A stretch of DNA of 35,300 bases, taken from positions 1 through 35,300 of the forward strand of contig PWRZ01000152.1 of NCBI GenBank assembly GCA_003563385.1, read 5' to 3'. The notes beneath the pieces were generated by a model. The model searched no databases. It had not been told where the DNA came from and saw only the letters and a program-made list of their open reading frames with translations. Position 1 is the stretch's first letter; each line of letters opens with the position of its first letter. Both the position numbers and the translations under genes were made by a program. Below are positions 24,696 through 32,956 of this stretch, piece by piece. Source of the stretch: Syntrophomonadaceae bacterium (GTDB lineage Bacteria > Bacillota > Dethiobacteria > DTU022 > UBA8154).

Positions 24696-25922
24696 TCAGC
24701 TGTCTTTACCCAGGTAGAAATTTTCATGGAGGGTCTTAACAGCTTCACGCAGGTCGTCCTGCCTGATCAGCAGCGATATGGTAATGTTTGAGTCACCGGT
24801 CTGCTTAATTTCGATGCCCTGCTCGTTAAGCGCCTTTACCACCCGGGCCATGACGCCGGGGATGCTGTGCATGCTCACACCGACCACCGAAACCTTGGCA
24901 CAGCCCTTTTCCATCTTGTAGGGCGTGCCCAGCCTGTCCAGTATGTCGGCCACTTTGCCGCTGTATTCTTCCTTTACGGTAAAGGCCTTCAATAGGGGAA
25001 AAACACTGATCAGGTCAATGTTCACCCCCGCCTCCCCGATACGCTCGAATATCTCCAGCTCCCTGTTTTTGTCGGGGCTGTCGAATTCAATCAGAAACTG
25101 GACCAGTTCCATAGAATGGGCAATGCCGGTAACAGCCCTGCGGCCGCGCGTGCTGTAATTACCTTCTTTCATGGAAGCCTCTCCCGTTATCAGGGTTCCC
25201 CGCTCCGGTTCCTCGAGGTTTTTTACCACTACATCGACGTTGTTTCTCATGGCTACTTCCACGGCGCGCGGGTGTATTACCTTGGCGCCTTCATAGGCAA
25301 GCTGGCAGACCTCCCCGTAAGTTATATGCTGTATTATTCTCGCTTCCTTAAGTATGCCGGGGTCGGCGGTCATTATGCCCGAAACGTCGGTGAATATTTC
25401 TACTTTTTCGGCCTCCAGGGCTGCACCCAGTATTACCGCCGTTGTATCGCTGCCGCCCCTTCCGAGCGTGTTTACTTCTCCATCGGCATCGACACCTTGA
25501 AACCCGGCCACGACGGGGACATCGCCCCTTTGCAGCGCCTCTTTTAACTTTGACGGCTGGCAGTCTATGACCTCCGCTTCACTGTAATGGCCGTCGGTAA
25601 GAAACCCCGCCTGCGCCCCCGTAAAAGCACTCGACTTAGTCCCCCGCCGGCAGAGCGTTGCCGCCATGACAACGGCAGAGATGGTTTCCCCGCAGGACAT
25701 CACCAGATCCAGCTCCCTGAGGCTGGTATCTGGGTAGACCTCCAGCGGCAGCGATTTAAGCGTATCAGTAGCATAAGGGTCACCTTTCCTTCCCATGGCC
25801 GAGACGACTACCACAACCCTGAAGCCTTCGTCCATTGCGTCACTGATCCGCTGGGCAACAAGCTCTCTTTTTTCAAGAGTGGACACCGACGTGCCCCCGT
25901 ATTTCTGCACTAGAATTTTCAT
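24696..25922 (-). CDS. lysC: Aspartate kinase
   Basis: LysC phosphorylates aspartate, the first step toward lysine, methionine and threonine. From the ATG at 25920-25922 the product is 408 residues, the same length as Bacillus LysC, and begins MKILVQKYGGTSV. Other signatures are NTLGRGGSDTTAVILGAAL, FTDVSGIMTADP and two C-terminal ACT domains (about 265-408), usual sites of lysine feedback. An upstream extension of 27 codons is not family-like and runs through a hairpin. It is the last gene of the lysine operon, 83 bases after asd. Confidence 0.96.
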   Translation of the reverse strand: MKILVQKYGGTSVSTLEKRELVAQRISDAMDEGFRVVVVVSAMGRKGDPYATDTLKSLPLEVYPDTSLRELDLVMSCGETISAVVMAATLCRRGTKSSAFTGAQAGFLTDGHYSEAEVIDCQPSKLKEALQRGDVPVVAGFQGVDADGEVNTLGRGGSDTTAVILGAALEAEKVEIFTDVSGIMTADPGILKEARIIQHITYGEVCQLAYEGAKVIHPRAVEVAMRNNVDVVVKNLEEPERGTLITGEASMKEGNYSTRGRRAVTGIAHSMELVQFLIEFDSPDKNRELEIFERIGEAGVNIDLISVFPLLKAFTVKEEYSGKVADILDRLGTPYKMEKGCAKVSVVGVSMHSIPGVMARVVKALNEQGIEIKQTGDSNITISLLIRQDDLREAVKTLHENFYLGKDS

Positions 25923-25982
25923 TTCCTCACCCCAGGTATAATTAATTAAATAATGGCCTGCCGCACAGGGCACCAGGCGCAC

Positions 25983-26001
25983 GGCGGCGCCTGCCGCCGC
26001 C
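25983..26001 (-). repeat. GC hairpin between asd and lysC
   Basis: GGCGGCG (25983-25989) and CGCCGCC (25995-26001) form a 7-bp stem with a 5-base loop just past the asd stop codon. No T-run follows on the minus strand. It could set the relative amounts of asd and lysC message by stabilising RNA ends. Confidence 0.4.
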
Positions 26002-26005
26002 ACCG

Positions 26006-27025
26006 CTAAAGCAGCAGCTCTGCTATCTGTATGGAATTGGTGGCCGCCCCTTTGCGGATATTGTCGGCGACAACCCAGAGGTTAAGGCCGTTGCTGACGG
26101 AGCGGTCGACCCTGACCCGCCCTACAAATACCTCGTCCCTGCCCTCCGTGTCGACGGGCATGGGGTAAAGAAGCTGGCCCGGGTCGTCGATCACTTCCAC
26201 GCCGGGAGCCTGTGCCAGGATCTGGCGTGCCTTTTCCGCGGCCAGCGGCGAATGCAGCTCTACATTGACGGCCTCGGAATGGCCGTTAAAAACGGGCACT
26301 CTCACCGTAGTTGCCGTTACGGGAAGGTCGGGCAGCCCCATGATTTTGCGGGTCTCGCGGATCATCTTCATTTCTTCCTTGGTATAGTCGTCTTCCTCGA
26401 ACACATCGATGTGGGGGACCATATTGAAGGCTATCTGGTGATGCCTGGGGGCCCCCTTGTAGGGTATTACCTCCCTGGATACCTCTTCATTGTTGAGCAC
26501 CGCGCGGCTCTGCGCTTCCAGCTCGTCTACGGCCTCTTTTCCGGCACCGGAGACGGACTGGTAGGTGGCCACTACAACTCTTTTCAGGCCGGCGGCATCA
26601 TGGAGGGGCTTCAAAACAACGACCATCTGGATAGTAGAGCAGTTCGGGTTGGCTATCAGTCCATTGTGTCCGCGAACAGCCTCCGGGTTAACCTCGGGGA
26701 CAATAAGGGGAACCTGGGGGTCCATCCGAAAAGCGCTGCTGTTGTCTACAACCACAGCACCCTTCTTGACCGCCTCAGGAGCGAGCTGTTTGCTGATGTC
26801 GCCTCCGGCACTGAAAAAAGCAAAGTCAACGCCTTCGAACGCTTCGGGCCTGGCCTCTTCTACGGGATAACTGCGCCCCTCAATGTCCATCTTTTTATCG
26901 GCGGAACGCGCCGAAGCGAGAAGTTTCCACCCCTTTACCGGAAATTTTCGTTCCAGGAGCACGTCGATAAGGACCTGGCCGACATTACCGGTAACACCAA
27001 CTATGGCAACATTGTAACCGGGCAT
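26006..27025 (-). CDS. asd: Aspartate-semialdehyde dehydrogenase
   Basis: Asd reduces aspartyl phosphate to aspartate semialdehyde with NADPH. The 339-residue protein has the nucleotide-binding VGVTGNVGQ (about 9-17), the catalytic cysteine C129 in ANPNCSTIQ, the SVSGAGKEA segment and the histidine region VPVFNGHSEAVNVEL. It belongs to the Gram-positive-type family. ATG is preceded by GGGGGAG. It lies 18 bases downstream of dapL. Confidence 0.96.
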   Translation of the reverse strand: MPGYNVAIVGVTGNVGQVLIDVLLERKFPVKGWKLLASARSADKKMDIEGRSYPVEEARPEAFEGVDFAFFSAGGDISKQLAPEAVKKGAVVVDNSSAFRMDPQVPLIVPEVNPEAVRGHNGLIANPNCSTIQMVVVLKPLHDAAGLKRVVVATYQSVSGAGKEAVDELEAQSRAVLNNEEVSREVIPYKGAPRHHQIAFNMVPHIDVFEEDDYTKEEMKMIRETRKIMGLPDLPVTATTVRVPVFNGHSEAVNVELHSPLAAEKARQILAQAPGVEVIDDPGQLLYPMPVDTEGRDEVFVGRVRVDRSVSNGLNLWVVADNIRKGAATNSIQIAELLL

Positions 27026-27043
27026 TGAATATCTCCCCCTATA

Positions 27044-28219
27044 TTAATAATATTGAACTGCCCCCTTGATACGCTCCATGGCCTCTGCAAGCCTGCTTTC
27101 GTCAACGGTAAGTGCTATGCGGAAATAACCTTCCCCGTATTCACCAAATCCCCTGCCGGGCGTTACGACGACCCCCGTTTTTTCCAGCAGGTGGGTGACG
27201 AACTGGCCGGAAGTAAAGCCTTCGGGAACCGGTGCCCATACGTAGAATGTTGCCCGGGGAGGTTCAATGGGCCAGCCCATTTCCCGCAGCGCCCCGACAA
27301 CCACGTCCCTCCTCCGCTGGTACATGCGGCGAAGATCCCCTACAAAGGACTCCATGAGCGGGTTTGTAAGCGCCTCTACGCCGGCATACTGTACGGCCTT
27401 AAACAGGCCCGAGTCCAGGTTCGTCTTGAGGCGATAAAGAGTTTCCACCACTTCGCTGCTGCCCACGGCATAGCCGATGCGCCACCCGGTCATGTTAAAC
27501 GTCTTGGACAGGGAGCCGAATTCAATGCCGGTATGGACGGCGCCGTCCGCTTCCAGAAAGCTCAACGGCCTGTAGTCGTCAAAAGCGAGCTCGCTGTAAG
27601 CAGCGTCGTGGCAGATAATGATCCCGTATTCCCGGGCAAAGTCAACCGCTTCTTCAAAGAAATCTCTCCCGGCCGCCGCCCCGGTCGGATTGTTGGGGTA
27701 GTTTAAAAACATGAGCTTGGCCCGGTGTGCCGTTTCTGCGGGCACAGAACTGAAATCAGGCCGGAAGCCGTTTTCTTTTAACAGCGGCATCCTCCAGGCA
27801 GCCCCCCCGGCCAGCATCGTCCCGATACCGTAAACCGGGTAACCGGGGTCGGGCACCAGGTTAACGTCCCCGGGATTGGTAAAACAGAACGAAATATGTG
27901 CTATGCCCTCTTTTGAACCAATCAGGGGCAGCACCTCTTTGTGCGGGTCCAGCTCCACGCCGTGGCGCCACTTGTAATAACCCGCCACGGCCTCCTTAAA
28001 TTCCTTCAACCCCTCGTCGGGCGGATAGCAGTGATTGCGCGGGCTGGCCACCTCTTCCTGCATTCTCTTGACAATATAACCGGGAGTGGGCGAGTCGGGA
28101 TCCCCTATCCCCAGCTTGATCACATCGACACCTTTTTCCTGGGCCTCCCTTACCTTTTTGTCAATTTCGGCAAACAGGTAGCGAGGCAGCATCTGTACTC
28201 TGTCGGCACTCTGCTTCAT
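27044..28219 (-). CDS. dapL: LL-diaminopimelate aminotransferase
   Basis: DapL converts tetrahydrodipicolinate directly to LL-diaminopimelate with glutamate, bypassing the succinylase and acetylase routes. It is a PLP fold-type I enzyme of 391 residues with KLGIGDPDSPTP near residue 35-46, the PNNPTG motif (about 175-180), HDAAYSELAFD (about 209-219) and SLSKTFNMTGWRIG with the PLP lysine. These segments resemble DapL of the Clostridia type. Placement between dapF and asd in a lysine-riboswitch operon supports DapL over another aspartate-family aminotransferase. dapA and dapB are not in the window. Confidence 0.9.
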   Translation of the reverse strand: MKQSADRVQMLPRYLFAEIDKKVREAQEKGVDVIKLGIGDPDSPTPGYIVKRMQEEVASPRNHCYPPDEGLKEFKEAVAGYYKWRHGVELDPHKEVLPLIGSKEGIAHISFCFTNPGDVNLVPDPGYPVYGIGTMLAGGAAWRMPLLKENGFRPDFSSVPAETAHRAKLMFLNYPNNPTGAAAGRDFFEEAVDFAREYGIIICHDAAYSELAFDDYRPLSFLEADGAVHTGIEFGSLSKTFNMTGWRIGYAVGSSEVVETLYRLKTNLDSGLFKAVQYAGVEALTNPLMESFVGDLRRMYQRRRDVVVGALREMGWPIEPPRATFYVWAPVPEGFTSGQFVTHLLEKTGVVVTPGRGFGEYGEGYFRIALTVDESRLAEAMERIKGAVQYY

Positions 28220-28221
28220 TT

Positions 28222-29085
28222 TCAGTATCCCGCCTCCTCTCTAGTAATTATATGCCCGGCAGTACCGCTGAACACCTCTACGGCCGGCCCCTCCATGAAA
28301 ACCTTCTCTCTTTCACGCCAATCCACCTGTAAAGAGCCTCCCGGAAGGTGCACCTTTACCTTTTCACGGAGGCGCCCTGTCAAAACCCCGGCCACCACGG
28401 CGGCGCAGGCCCCCGTGCCGCAGGCCAGCGTCCTGCCGGCACCTCTTTCCCAAACCTCGACCTTTATTTCCTGCGGGCTTAACAGTTCCACAAACTCGAC
28501 ATTGGTCCTGCCGGGGAAAAGAAGGTTTTTTTCAATCAGCGCTCCCCATTTTTGACACTGTTCCTGCTCCAGCGAGGGAAGGAAAATGACGCAGTGAGGG
28601 TTGCCCATGCCCACGGCCGTGAAAACGAGCTCATCCCCGTTGACGGCCAGCTTCTCCTCGATTACCCGCCGCGGCGGGCCGGCAACGGGGATATCCCCGC
28701 TTTCCAAAAAGGGTCTGCCCATGTCGACCGTCACCGCTCTAACATCAGGGCCTTCCAGCAACACGGTTACTTCTCTTATCCCCGCACCTGTCTCAAAGCT
28801 GAAAGTGCGCTCCTTTATAAATCCTCTCTCAAAGACATACCTGGCCAGGCAGCGTATAGCGTTTCCGCACATTTCCGCCTCGCTGCCGTCCGGGTTAAAA
28901 ATTCTCATGGCGAAAGAGGCGTGCCCCGAGGGGTCCAGGACTACCAGACCGTCGGCACCAATGCCAAAACGCCTGCGGCAGAGCGCCGGTGCCGCAGAGG
29001 CAAAATAGCTGTCAGCCAGGCGGCGTTCAATATTGTTGACGATAATGAAGTCATTTCCGAGCCCGTGCATCTTTGTAAAGTCCAA
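28222..29085 (-). CDS. dapF: Diaminopimelate epimerase
   Basis: DapF interconverts LL- and meso-diaminopimelate, needed for lysine and for peptidoglycan. It uses two cysteines without cofactor: one in EMCGNAIRC (about residue 72) and one in LACGTGACAAV. I start it at TTG (29083-29085), because GGAGG lies eight bases upstream and the product then begins DFTKMHGLGNDF as in the family. An in-frame GTG at 29094 touches the ribosome site and is unlikely. It is two bases from dapL. Confidence 0.94.
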   Translation of the reverse strand: MDFTKMHGLGNDFIIVNNIERRLADSYFASAAPALCRRRFGIGADGLVVLDPSGHASFAMRIFNPDGSEAEMCGNAIRCLARYVFERGFIKERTFSFETGAGIREVTVLLEGPDVRAVTVDMGRPFLESGDIPVAGPPRRVIEEKLAVNGDELVFTAVGMGNPHCVIFLPSLEQEQCQKWGALIEKNLLFPGRTNVEFVELLSPQEIKVEVWERGAGRTLACGTGACAAVVAGVLTGRLREKVKVHLPGGSLQVDWREREKVFMEGPAVEVFSGTAGHIITREEAGY

Positions 29086-29127
29086 AAAAACCACCTCCCA
29101 CTTCCAGCTATGCCGGCAGCCAACCCT

Positions 29128-29158
29128 AAAAAACTGGCCGCTTCTTCAGCGCCCGGCC
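29128..29158 (-). terminator. Weak terminator-like hairpin between lysA and dapF
   Basis: On the minus strand a GGCCG...CGGCC stem (29136-29158) with a large loop is followed by AG and six T (29128-29133). The stem is only 5 bp, so termination would be partial. It may reduce expression of the dap genes relative to lysA. Confidence 0.4.
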
Positions 29159-29166
29159 TGCTTTTT

Positions 29167-30468
29167 TTACAGCTCGTCAAGGGCGATAATATGCTCGTAG
29201 CTTTCCCGGCGCACAACCAGCTTCGGACGTCCGCCGCGGACGAAAACAACTGCCGGCCGAGGGTTGCGGTTGTAATTGCTGGCCATGGAATAGCAGTACG
29301 CCCCGGTGCTGAAAACAGCGACCAGGTCGCCTTTCTGCACCGCTGGAAGGGCAGCTTCTTCTATCAAAATATCGCCCGATTCGCAGGCCTTTCCGGCAAT
29401 GGTAACCTTTTCACCGGCCGCTTCCGCCGCCCTGTTGGCCAGTATGGCCTCGTAGCGTGCCTGGTAGAGGGCCGGGCGGATATTATCGGTCATCCCCCCG
29501 TCAACCGACACATAACGCCGGATAGCGGGTATGTCTTTAATGACGCCGACGCGGTAAAGGGTTATACCGGCCTCACCGGTAATGGAGCGGCCCGGCTCCA
29601 GCATCAACTCCGGCAGCGCTATGTCAACCCTCCGGGCGGTATCCTTTACCGCGTCGGCGATACTTTCAACAAAAGCCTTGATTGAAGGAGGATTGTCGCC
29701 GGGCTGGTAACGTATTCCCAGGCCGCCTCCCAGGTCCAGCTCCCCGGCAACGAAACCGGTTTCATCCCTGACAGCGGCCATAAAATTGACCATTACCTCC
29801 GCCGCCAGGCGGAAAGGTTCAAGCTGCAATATTTGTGAACCGATATGGCAGTGAAAGCCCTTCAAGGCAAGGCCGTTACCGGCACGAAGGGCTTTCTTTA
29901 CCGCCCTCATGGCGCTGCCGTCGTGAAGGCCGAACCCAAACTTGGAGTCTTCCTTTCCCGTCTGGATATAGCCATGGGTATGCGCCTCCACCCCCGGTCT
30001 TATCCTGAGCATAATTCCTGTCTCGTGCGTACCGCAGCGGCCGGACAGCTCGATCAGCTCTTCCAGCTCCATGAAGCTGTCTACGACAATCCTGCCTGTA
30101 CCGGACTGCAGGGCATCGAGGAGCTCCCCGGTGGTCTTGTTACTGCCGTGAAAATAAAGCCGCCCGGGGGGAAAGCCCGCCTTCAAAGCGGTATACAGCT
30201 CGCCGCCGGAAACTATGTCGAGGCCGAGACCTTCTTCCTCTACAAGCCGCGCCATGGCCAGTACCAGGAAAGCCTTGCCGGCATAAATTATCCTGCCCCG
30301 CGGGTAGTTATCTTTGAGGGCCTGAACATAGGAACGGCAGTTCTGCCGGATCAGCTCTTCGTCCATGACATAAAGCGGCGTGCCGAACTCCCTTGCCAGT
30401 TCAACCGTATCGCACCCGCCTACTTCAAGGTGTTGCCTGCTGTTAACCTGCATTGTTCCTGTCAACAT
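29167..30468 (-). CDS. lysA: Diaminopimelate decarboxylase
   Basis: LysA decarboxylates meso-diaminopimelate to lysine. It is a PLP fold-type III enzyme, 433 residues. The Schiff-base lysine is K65 in IIYAGKAF. Other signatures are GFHCHIGSQI, LDLGGGLGI, MLEPGRSI, VDGGMTDNIRPALY, CESGDI and GAYCYSMASNYN. The ATG has GGAGG seven bases upstream. It is the first gene after the lysine riboswitch, which fits its role as the final step of the pathway. Confidence 0.97.
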   Translation of the reverse strand: MLTGTMQVNSRQHLEVGGCDTVELAREFGTPLYVMDEELIRQNCRSYVQALKDNYPRGRIIYAGKAFLVLAMARLVEEEGLGLDIVSGGELYTALKAGFPPGRLYFHGSNKTTGELLDALQSGTGRIVVDSFMELEELIELSGRCGTHETGIMLRIRPGVEAHTHGYIQTGKEDSKFGFGLHDGSAMRAVKKALRAGNGLALKGFHCHIGSQILQLEPFRLAAEVMVNFMAAVRDETGFVAGELDLGGGLGIRYQPGDNPPSIKAFVESIADAVKDTARRVDIALPELMLEPGRSITGEAGITLYRVGVIKDIPAIRRYVSVDGGMTDNIRPALYQARYEAILANRAAEAAGEKVTIAGKACESGDILIEEAALPAVQKGDLVAVFSTGAYCYSMASNYNRNPRPAVVFVRGGRPKLVVRRESYEHIIALDEL

Positions 30469-30510
30469 CCTGCAACCTCCAGCGATAATGTTATCAGTGC
30501 CGCTAATAGA

Positions 30511-30797
30511 AAAACGGCCGACAGGTTTACCCGCCGGCCGTTTTAGAACAGCCCACGCAAACCCTCAACTGCCCTTAGTGAGATAGCGCTCCACCGGGAA
30601 ACAGGGCCTTTTACCCGGTGACAGTCCGGCAGTTATTCACTGACAGACCAGCTATTGGCCGTGGGTAGGTCCAAAAGCTTCGGCGGCAGCACCTTTCAGC
30701 CCGCTTCATGGGGTTCCCGTTCTCAGCGGGCATACTTATTGCCATCCGCACCTCTACCCCACCTCAGGTTTAGAGATGAGGTATTGATTCAATTTTA
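30511..30797 (-). promoter_or_regulatory. Lysine riboswitch (L box) with intrinsic terminator
   Basis: The aptamer spans about 30580-30760 on the minus strand. Conserved L-box words are present: AGAGGTGCGG at the 5' side, AAGTATG, GCCGCCGAAGC, ACTGCCGGACTGTCA and the closing GCGCTATCTC that pairs with the GGGGTAG start. A strong terminator follows: arms AAAACGGCCG and CGGCCGTTTT at 30511-30544 with T-run. Lysine should promote termination and shut off lysA-dapF-dapL-asd-lysC. This accounts for most of the 366-bp gap between the RseC-like gene and lysA. Confidence 0.93.
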
Positions 30798-30803
30798 GAA
30801 GGT

Positions 30804-30832
30804 ATTTTAACACAAATGTTGCCGTATTGCAA
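30804..30832 (-). promoter_or_regulatory. Promoter of the lysine operon
   Basis: TTGCAA (30827-30832) and TAAAAT (30804-30809) are 17 bases apart on the minus strand. Transcription should begin near 30797 and enter the riboswitch. The promoter lies directly behind the stop of the RseC-like gene. Confidence 0.7.
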
Positions 30833-30834
30833 CA

Positions 30835-31332
30835 TTATTCACCGCCGGGCGTGGAAGGACCGTCCAGGCGCATATCTTCAGGAATGTCTTCCTCGGTGAC
30901 CACGGCGGTAATCTTGGCCTTGAAGCGGCTGCCCCTGTCCAGTCGTCGTTCCTGCCTGCGCAGAAACACAAAAACAGCTGCCATCAGTACCAGGCCCGAA
31001 ACGAGGCCCCATATATCCGGGCTGCCGGCCAGCCCCCTGCTGATAGCCCAGCTGCGACCGGCAAACAGGCCCGCCAGCAGCCCCAGGAGGGGGGTAATGT
31101 AAAGGAGAAAAGCGGCCAGGAGCATCTCGCTGTAGTTCGATTCCATGCGCACAAGATCTCCCGCCCTGGCCCCGATGGAATTGATGACCTCCACCTCTTC
31201 GTCCAGGTTTTTCTCCGGGTCACCGAAAAACCCGCCGCAGCGGCCGCAGCTCCCGCAGGAGAGATGGCGGCGCACTTTCACCATGGCCCTGTCACCGGCA
31301 ACCAGATCTGTAACCAGCCCGTACTTTTCCAC
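30835..31332 (-). CDS. RseC/SoxR-reducing-system family membrane protein
   Basis: A 165-residue protein of the RseC_MucC family. The N-terminal part carries a cysteine cluster CGSCGRC (about 26-32) that may hold metal or an iron-sulfur centre. Two hydrophobic helices follow (about 70-92 and 105-124), and then a basic then acidic tail. In E. coli RseC belongs to the Rsx/Rnf-associated system that reduces SoxR. In Clostridia homologues often stand alone, so the role here is uncertain but redox-related. It begins with GTG at 31330-31332 and has its own promoter, next to the Etf/Hdr genes. Confidence 0.85.
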   Translation of the reverse strand: MEKYGLVTDLVAGDRAMVKVRRHLSCGSCGRCGGFFGDPEKNLDEEVEVINSIGARAGDLVRMESNYSEMLLAAFLLYITPLLGLLAGLFAGRSWAISRGLAGSPDIWGLVSGLVLMAAVFVFLRRQERRLDRGSRFKAKITAVVTEEDIPEDMRLDGPSTPGGE

Positions 31333-31364
31333 TGCATACCACTTCCCTTTTCCATCATAATAAC

Positions 31365-31393
31365 AGTATAGGCCTTCCCGGGCTTTAATTCAA
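31365..31393 (-). promoter_or_regulatory. Promoter of the RseC-like gene
   Basis: TTGAAT (31388-31393) and TATACT (31365-31370) are 17 bases apart on the minus strand, 32 bases before the GTG start. The rest of the 196-bp gap behind the iron-sulfur gene holds T-runs but no hairpin I would call a terminator. Confidence 0.6.
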
Positions 31394-31528
31394 GGCCGTC
31401 AAACATATTTATTATTGGACAAAAGCTCCGGGAATATCCCTGGCAGCTTCGCCGCTGAACGGGGCACCGCCAGTGGGAAAGGGTAAAAACAGCTCCACAG
31501 GGCTCCCGGCAGGGCAGGGGGGCGCTGC

Positions 31529-32518
31529 CTACAGGATAAATTCTTCGCTGTCATCAGGCCTGAATGCGGCCTGGAAAGGCGGCGAATCCGGGTCCAGGCC
31601 GGGCTGGAAGCCGTACCGCTCATAGACCTCCCGGGCCAGTTTCCGGTTCAGCAGCATTAAAGGAACTTCCACCGGGCAGGCCCTCTCACAGGCCCCGCAT
31701 TCCACGCAGCGCCCGGCCAGGTGAAAGGCGCGCGCCAGGTGAAAGGCGGCATTCTCTGATAGGTTAACAGAGCGGAAAAGCCACGCCGGGCTGAGCCTCT
31801 CCAGCAGGCAGTCACTGCAGTAGCACAGGGGACAGGCATTACGGCAGGCATAGCACCTTATGCACGTGTTAAAAATTCTCTTCCAGTACAGCCAGCGGTC
31901 CGCGGAGGATTTCTGCTCAAACATGGAGACATCCTCGCGGGCAGCAAGCCGGCGCAGCTTGACTTCTTCACAGGGCATTATGTCAGCTAGCACCGGGTTG
32001 GGGTGGCTGCAGTCCAGGCACCCGGCCGACAGCACTTCTTCACCGGGAAGAGTCACTTTTTGTCCGCCTGTCCAAAAGACCACCGCCCCGTTTTCCCACC
32101 CGGCACGTACCGGTTCAACCGTGCCGGGGAACTTCTTTTCCACCTTCCCCGGGTCGACAACTCCCTCACAGGGACAGCCGACCAGGAACAGCCTTTCCCT
32201 GTCCACACCCCGCTCGACGATCTGCTGCACAACGGCGCGGCTGTCACAACCCTTCACCATGACCGCTATCCTCTCTTTAGCGGCGGCGCCCTTTGCCGGC
32301 GCGGCAACATCATACTCCATGGTCAGGAAAACGGCCAGATTGCTTCCGCACAGGGGCGAAAAAGTAAGCCTGTGCACCTCCCCCGCATCACGCAAGAACA
32401 GGGGGGCGGTGCGAAACCCGTACGAGCCGACCCCCCAGCCGATAAGATATCCTATATCGTCACGGGATAAAACATTTCCGGCCGCTGCCCTTAACTTTTC
32501 CAGGTCCACCGCTTTCAT
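31529..32518 (-). CDS. Cysteine-rich 4Fe-4S protein with FrhB-like N-terminal part
   Basis: A soluble iron-sulfur protein of 329 residues. Two ferredoxin-type motifs are visible: C219-x2-C222-x2-C225-x3-C229 and C271-x2-C274-x2-C277-x3-C281. Extra cysteines are C232, C234 and C237 next to the first and C57, C91, C115, C117, C167, C170 and C183 in the N-terminal part. Segments KGCDSRAVVQQI (89-100) and FLVGCPCEGVVDP (111-123) recall the N-terminal domain of F420-hydrogenase/dehydrogenase beta (FrhB) proteins. The closing of the hdrA-mvhD unit by this gene suggests it passes electrons to or from MvhD, perhaps in place of HdrC. The exact partner is not known. Confidence 0.8.
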   Translation of the reverse strand: MKAVDLEKLRAAAGNVLSRDDIGYLIGWGVGSYGFRTAPLFLRDAGEVHRLTFSPLCGSNLAVFLTMEYDVAAPAKGAAAKERIAVMVKGCDSRAVVQQIVERGVDRERLFLVGCPCEGVVDPGKVEKKFPGTVEPVRAGWENGAVVFWTGGQKVTLPGEEVLSAGCLDCSHPNPVLADIMPCEEVKLRRLAAREDVSMFEQKSSADRWLYWKRIFNTCIRCYACRNACPLCYCSDCLLERLSPAWLFRSVNLSENAAFHLARAFHLAGRCVECGACERACPVEVPLMLLNRKLAREVYERYGFQPGLDPDSPPFQAAFRPDDSEEFIL

Positions 32519-32524
32519 CTCCCT

Positions 32525-32956
32525 TTACCAGCCGATCATTTCCCTGCGGAACTGTTCAAAAGGTCCGGCCTCCCTGGCCATCTCTACAGCTTCCCGCACA
32601 ACTTCCCTCCATTTTGCCCCTTCAGAAGCGGAAACCCAGCTCATGTTAAAACGGCGCCGGTCCACACCGGTGAAAACGAGCAGTTCGCGCAGGAGGGTAA
32701 ACCTTCTCCGGGCATGGTAGTTCCCTTCCCGGTAGTGGCACTCACCGGGGTGACATCCCGAGACCAGGACCCCGTCAGCGCCCTGCTGGAAAGCATTGAC
32801 CACAAAAAGGGGGTTTATCCTTCCCGTGCACATCACCCTTACTATGTGCACGTTGGGAGGATACTGCATCCTGCTTGTCCCGGCGAGGTCGGCGCCGGCG
32901 TAAGAACACCAATTGCACAGGAAAGCGACAATATTGGGCTCAAAGCGCTCCTCCAT
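32525..32956 (-). CDS. mvhD: MvhD/FlpD-like [2Fe-2S] hydrogenase-delta protein
   Basis: A 143-residue iron-sulfur protein of the F420-nonreducing hydrogenase delta-subunit family. In methanogens MvhD connects hydrogenase or formate dehydrogenase to the HdrA flavoprotein. The five conserved cysteines are at C14 and C17 (CNWCSYAGAD), C43 (VMCTGRI), C68 and C73 (GCHPGECHY). It starts directly after the hdrA stop codon, which supports a stable HdrA-MvhD complex. No hydrogenase large subunit is visible in the window. Confidence 0.92.
   Translation of the reverse strand: MEERFEPNIVAFLCNWCSYAGADLAGTSRMQYPPNVHIVRVMCTGRINPLFVVNAFQQGADGVLVSGCHPGECHYREGNYHARRRFTLLRELLVFTGVDRRRFNMSWVSASEGAKWREVVREAVEMAREAGPFEQFRREMIGW

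Noticed and set aside
25923-26003. N-terminal extension of aspartate kinase
   Set aside because: The 27 extra codons cover an intergenic hairpin, and the family begins at the ATG at 25922.
28552-29685. 377-codon plus-strand frame spanning dapF and lysA
   Set aside because: It crosses two real minus-strand genes and their spacer, and the translation is unlike any protein I know.
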